Part shown: positions 5,243 through 7,336 of the stretch, piece by piece
Layout of the letters: each line of letters starts with the position of its first letter
How positions within the stretch are numbered: the stretch's first letter is position 1
Source of the DNA: a bacterium
Lineage (GTDB): Bacteria > B130-G9
NCBI GenBank assembly: GCA_035527515.1
Contig: DATLAJ010000019.1
Span: 1 to 7,336 of the forward strand
Reading direction: 5' to 3'
Length of the DNA stretch: 7,336 nucleotides
Program-made: the position numbers and the translations under genes
Notes under the pieces: generated by a model
The model's database searches: none
The model's input: only the letters and a program-made list of their open reading frames with translations
Told to the model about the DNA's origin: nothing

Positions 5243-7336
5243 ATGGCGAAAAGGTATTTTCTGATTTTGCTCGCCGTGTTACTTATCCTGCCAGTTGTCT
5301 CTCTGGCGGATCTGACCGGCGATCATCCACCCGAGCATCTTGTCTTCCAGCAGACAGGTTCCTATGGAGTGGTTTACGACACTGTCCCGAACCTGGCCCT
5401 TGGCTCCCTCGTCGGGAGTTTCGATATCGTAGGTATCCCACAGGTCTCGCCGATAGTGAAAGCTTATCTGTACCTAAATGGTGTGGAGATAGACGACGTT
5501 TATCAGGGCGCCGGCGGGAGTTTCAACTTGACCAATCTGCCTTGGAAGAACGTGGCGGATTATACTGACGATCTGGCTTTAGGAAACGACCACTACTGGT
5601 GCACGGGCTACAAGTGGGATGTTACGACGCTGGTGACGGGCAGCGGGGTCTATAGCGTTCGGCTGAGCGGTCCTACGGTGTGCTTGAGCGCGTTCTTGGT
5701 GGTTGTTTACGAGGACATTGATGTTTTGTCGAGGCAGGTTTCGATCACCATGGGCGAAGAGGCGTTGGGCTTTTCGGCCGCAGGAGCAGGGGGCACGTCG
5801 GTGGTTCACATTCCGAACGTGCATGCTGGCGAGGGTCATCTGTTTCTTTTTGGCGAAGGCATTTGGTCCTTGGGGGATGAGAGACTTTGGTTCAACGGTG
5901 TTGGTGGCGACGTGGACGTCTTCTCTTATCTGGGGCAAGCGTTTGACGCGGGGACAGTCATTACGGTTGATGGCGAGAACACGGTGACCCTTAGGTCGCT
6001 GGGCGATCTGTTGCTATGGAAGATCGTTGTTCTCATCAGCCCCCCCGGTACGGGGCCAGACCCGATTGACAAGATCGAGGCCAAACTCGACAGGGACTTG
6101 CCGAGGATTGAGGAGAAGCTTGACCTCAGTGTTCCCCAGATCAACCTGAAGATAGACGGGCTCGAGCGGAAGCTTGACGGTCTCGGGGACCTGAACGTTG
6201 GCGAGATCATAAAGAACATTGCTAAGCTGGAGGAGAAGTCGGACAAGCTGGAGGGTAAGGTTGATCCGGTCGGAGACCAGCTTGAGGCGATTGAGGAGAA
6301 GATCGACAAGCACTTTGGCGATGTTTCCTTCTACAATATGGAGGAGAAGATCGACAACATCGGCACCGATCTGTCGGGCGGGCTGACGCATCTGAACCAG
6401 GTGGCGACGGCCGCTGCGATCGCTGCGCTGGAGAGGAAGCTCGATGAGATAGGCCCGAACGTGGAGACGGCCCTGTGGGATGATGACATTGGGTTGACGT
6501 CGGTTCAGAAGTCTATTGCCTACGTAGAGCGCAAGTTGGACAGCCAGGAGCAGAATTACTGGTGGATGCTTGACTACCTCTACACGACGCAGGCGACGAT
6601 TGTTGTCAACGCTCTTAACGGCCTCGAGACGAAGCTCGACCGGGGCGTGCAGCCGGGCATTGAGACGATCATCAGGATTCTCCATGCAACCGATGCTACT
6701 TTGGCGATGATCGAGAGGAAGCTCGATAACCAGCCAGACTGGAGCTGGTACACGAGTTTCGAGAATTCGGTGTCCAACAACTTTGATGGTGTGCTCGGGC
6801 ATGTTGCGAGGCTCGAGACGAAGCTCGACCAGGGCGTGCAGCCGGGGATTGCGACGATCATCAGGATTCTCCATGCAACCGATGCTACTTTGGCGATGAT
6901 CGAGGCAAAGCTGGACGACATGAGTCCGCTAATCGACGAGATTTGGAGCTACCAGCCGGACATTGCGGGCACGGTAACTGGAAACAATCAGCTCCTCCTC
7001 GCGATCGAAGCGAAGCTGGACCAGGATGGTATCGCGGGCGCGATTGATCACCTGGAGTCGAAGATGGACGTGATTGGGCCAGAGATTGGTGACATCCTGG
7101 CATACGCGACCTACATTCCGGACATCTCCGGGGCGGTTGCGGGTAATGCTCAGCTGCTCGATGCGATCGAGGCGAAACTCGATGGTGATGGAGGGCTGAT
7201 CTACGCGATTGATCACCTGGAGTCGAAGGTGGACGTGATTGGGCCAGAGATTGGTGACATCCTGGCATACGCGACCTACATTCCGGACATCTCCGGGGCG
7301 GTTGCGGGTAATGCTCAGCTGCTCGATGCGATCGAG
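5243..7336 (+). CDS. Large secreted protein with E-x-K-[LIVMS]-D repeat stalk, open at the right edge
   Basis: The frame runs 698 codons with no stop to the last base, so the C terminus and any anchor are missing. Residues 1-22 form a signal peptide (Lys-Arg, then a hydrophobic run, then SLA before Asp23). Residues 23 to about 265 are a beta-rich domain with aromatic residues, two cysteines (120, 147) and segments such as YKWDVTTLVTGSG and FLVVVYED. This recalls DUF3344-type surface domains, a weak resemblance from memory. A short linker, PPGTGPDP (267-274), leads into a stalk from about 277 onward with 17 complete copies of E-x-K-[LIVMS]-D. First motifs are 7-22 residues apart, later ones mostly 29-38. 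The stalk is acidic and helix-prone, with interruptions rich in Trp, Tyr, Pro and Gly, so it is not a plain continuous coiled coil. No enzyme motif is visible. A cell-surface stalk, adhesin or fibre is the best guess. It has its own promoter and a strong ribosome binding site. Confidence 0.85.
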   Translation, partial: MAKRYFLILLAVLLILPVVSLADLTGDHPPEHLVFQQTGSYGVVYDTVPNLALGSLVGSFDIVGIPQVSPIVKAYLYLNGVEIDDVYQGAGGSFNLTNLPWKNVADYTDDLALGNDHYWCTGYKWDVTTLVTGSGVYSVRLSGPTVCLSAFLVVVYEDIDVLSRQVSITMGEEALGFSAAGAGGTSVVHIPNVHAGEGHLFLFGEGIWSLGDERLWFNGVGGDVDVFSYLGQAFDAGTVITVDGENTVTLRSLGDLLLWKIVVLISPPGTGPDPIDKIEAKLDRDLPRIEEKLDLSVPQINLKIDGLERKLDGLGDLNVGEIIKNIAKLEEKSDKLEGKVDPVGDQLEAIEEKIDKHFGDVSFYNMEEKIDNIGTDLSGGLTHLNQVATAAAIAALERKLDEIGPNVETALWDDDIGLTSVQKSIAYVERKLDSQEQNYWWMLDYLYTTQATIVVNALNGLETKLDRGVQPGIETIIRILHATDATLAMIERKLDNQPDWSWYTSFENSVSNNFDGVLGHVARLETKLDQGVQPGIATIIRILHATDATLAMIEAKLDDMSPLIDEIWSYQPDIAGTVTGNNQLLLAIEAKLDQDGIAGAIDHLESKMDVIGPEIGDILAYATYIPDISGAVAGNAQLLDAIEAKLDGDGGLIYAIDHLESKVDVIGPEIGDILAYATYIPDISGAVAGNAQLLDAIE
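6623..6904 (+). repeat. Pair of 93-base direct repeats, 189-base period
   Basis: Bases 6623-6715 recur at 6812-6904 with three differences, two of which change an amino acid (Arg to Gln, Glu to Ala). They encode residues 461-491 and 524-554, each starting LETKLD and ending ATLAMIE. The offset is exactly 63 codons, so the frame is kept. The DNA between copies is not obviously repeated. Confidence 0.9.
7040..7336 (+). repeat. Near-identical 165-base-period tandem repeat reaching the window edge
   Basis: Bases 7040-7171 recur at 7205-7336 with a single difference (A at 7064, G at 7229; Met to Val). The offset is 55 codons. Each copy encodes AIDHLESK, then a segment ending PDISGAVAGNAQLLDAIE. 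The second copy is cut by the window edge, so the number of units is unknown. A degenerate earlier relative is visible around residues 563-592 (PDIAGTVTGNNQLLLAIE). Confidence 0.9.

Larger units (their letters stand above)
6074..7336 (+). repeat. Array of E-x-K-[LIVMS]-D motifs in the stalk
   Basis: Seventeen complete motifs have their Glu at residues 279, 290, 308, 330, 337, 351, 367, 397, 429, 462, 491, 525, 554, 589, 605, 643 and 660. An eighteenth begins at 698 on the edge. Variants include IEAKLD, IEEKLD, LERKLD, LETKLD, LESKMD and one LEEKSD. A hydrophobic residue almost always precedes the Glu. From residue 367 the spacing settles at about 29-35, then at 16-17 alternating with 38, as if the array grew by duplicating larger blocks. 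Confidence 0.8.

Noticed and set aside
6014-7268. Long minus-strand open frames opposite the repeat region
   Set aside because: They mirror the plus-strand repeats, which encode a coherent protein with a signal peptide and a ribosome binding site.
7040-7336. CRISPR array or mobile element as the source of the repeats
   Set aside because: The repeats are in-frame coding units of 165 and 189 bases within one open frame, without short spacers, inverted ends or transposase.

Overview
The window is bacterial, fairly GC-rich and gene-dense. It carries a family-A DNA polymerase I with a fused 5' nuclease, a class II histidyl-tRNA synthetase, a MIO-type ammonia-lyase and a tRNA gene. I cannot name the phylum. 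The histidyl-tRNA synthetase resembles, from memory, the divergent type of a subset of Alphaproteobacteria, but nothing else here points to that class, so transfer is possible.

Left part (1-2296, minus strand): a good sigma70-like promoter (2268-2296) reads leftward through a hairpin-containing leader, tRNA-His(GTG) (2143-2217), hisS (612-2090) and the first 176 codons of a histidine ammonia-lyase-like gene that leaves the window (1-529). No terminator is visible between them, so this looks like one transcription unit for charging and breaking down histidine. The tRNA lacks the near-universal G-1:C73 pair (it has U-1 and A73). The synthetase has lost the matching E. coli contact residues (R116 to K, Q118 to G). 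The two fit as a co-adapted pair encoded side by side.

Middle (2349-5021, plus strand): polA, transcribed divergently from the tRNA. All three domains look intact, including the proofreading site.

Right part (5022-7336, plus strand): a 221-base intergenic region holds a candidate extended -10 promoter with two copies of a 10-base direct repeat around its -10. It also holds an unusual leader with two strong Shine-Dalgarno-like tracts either side of a 10-base match to the complement of the conserved 16S 1400 region. It precedes a secreted protein of at least 698 residues that is open at the right edge. That protein has a signal peptide, a beta-rich N-terminal domain, a short Pro/Gly linker, and a long stalk built around 17 complete copies of an E-x-K-[LIVMS]-D motif. 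Two recent internal duplications lie within the stalk. Its function is unknown; a surface stalk or adhesin is the likeliest reading.

The most interesting points are the linked non-canonical tRNA-His/HisRS pair and the repeat-built secreted protein with its odd leader.
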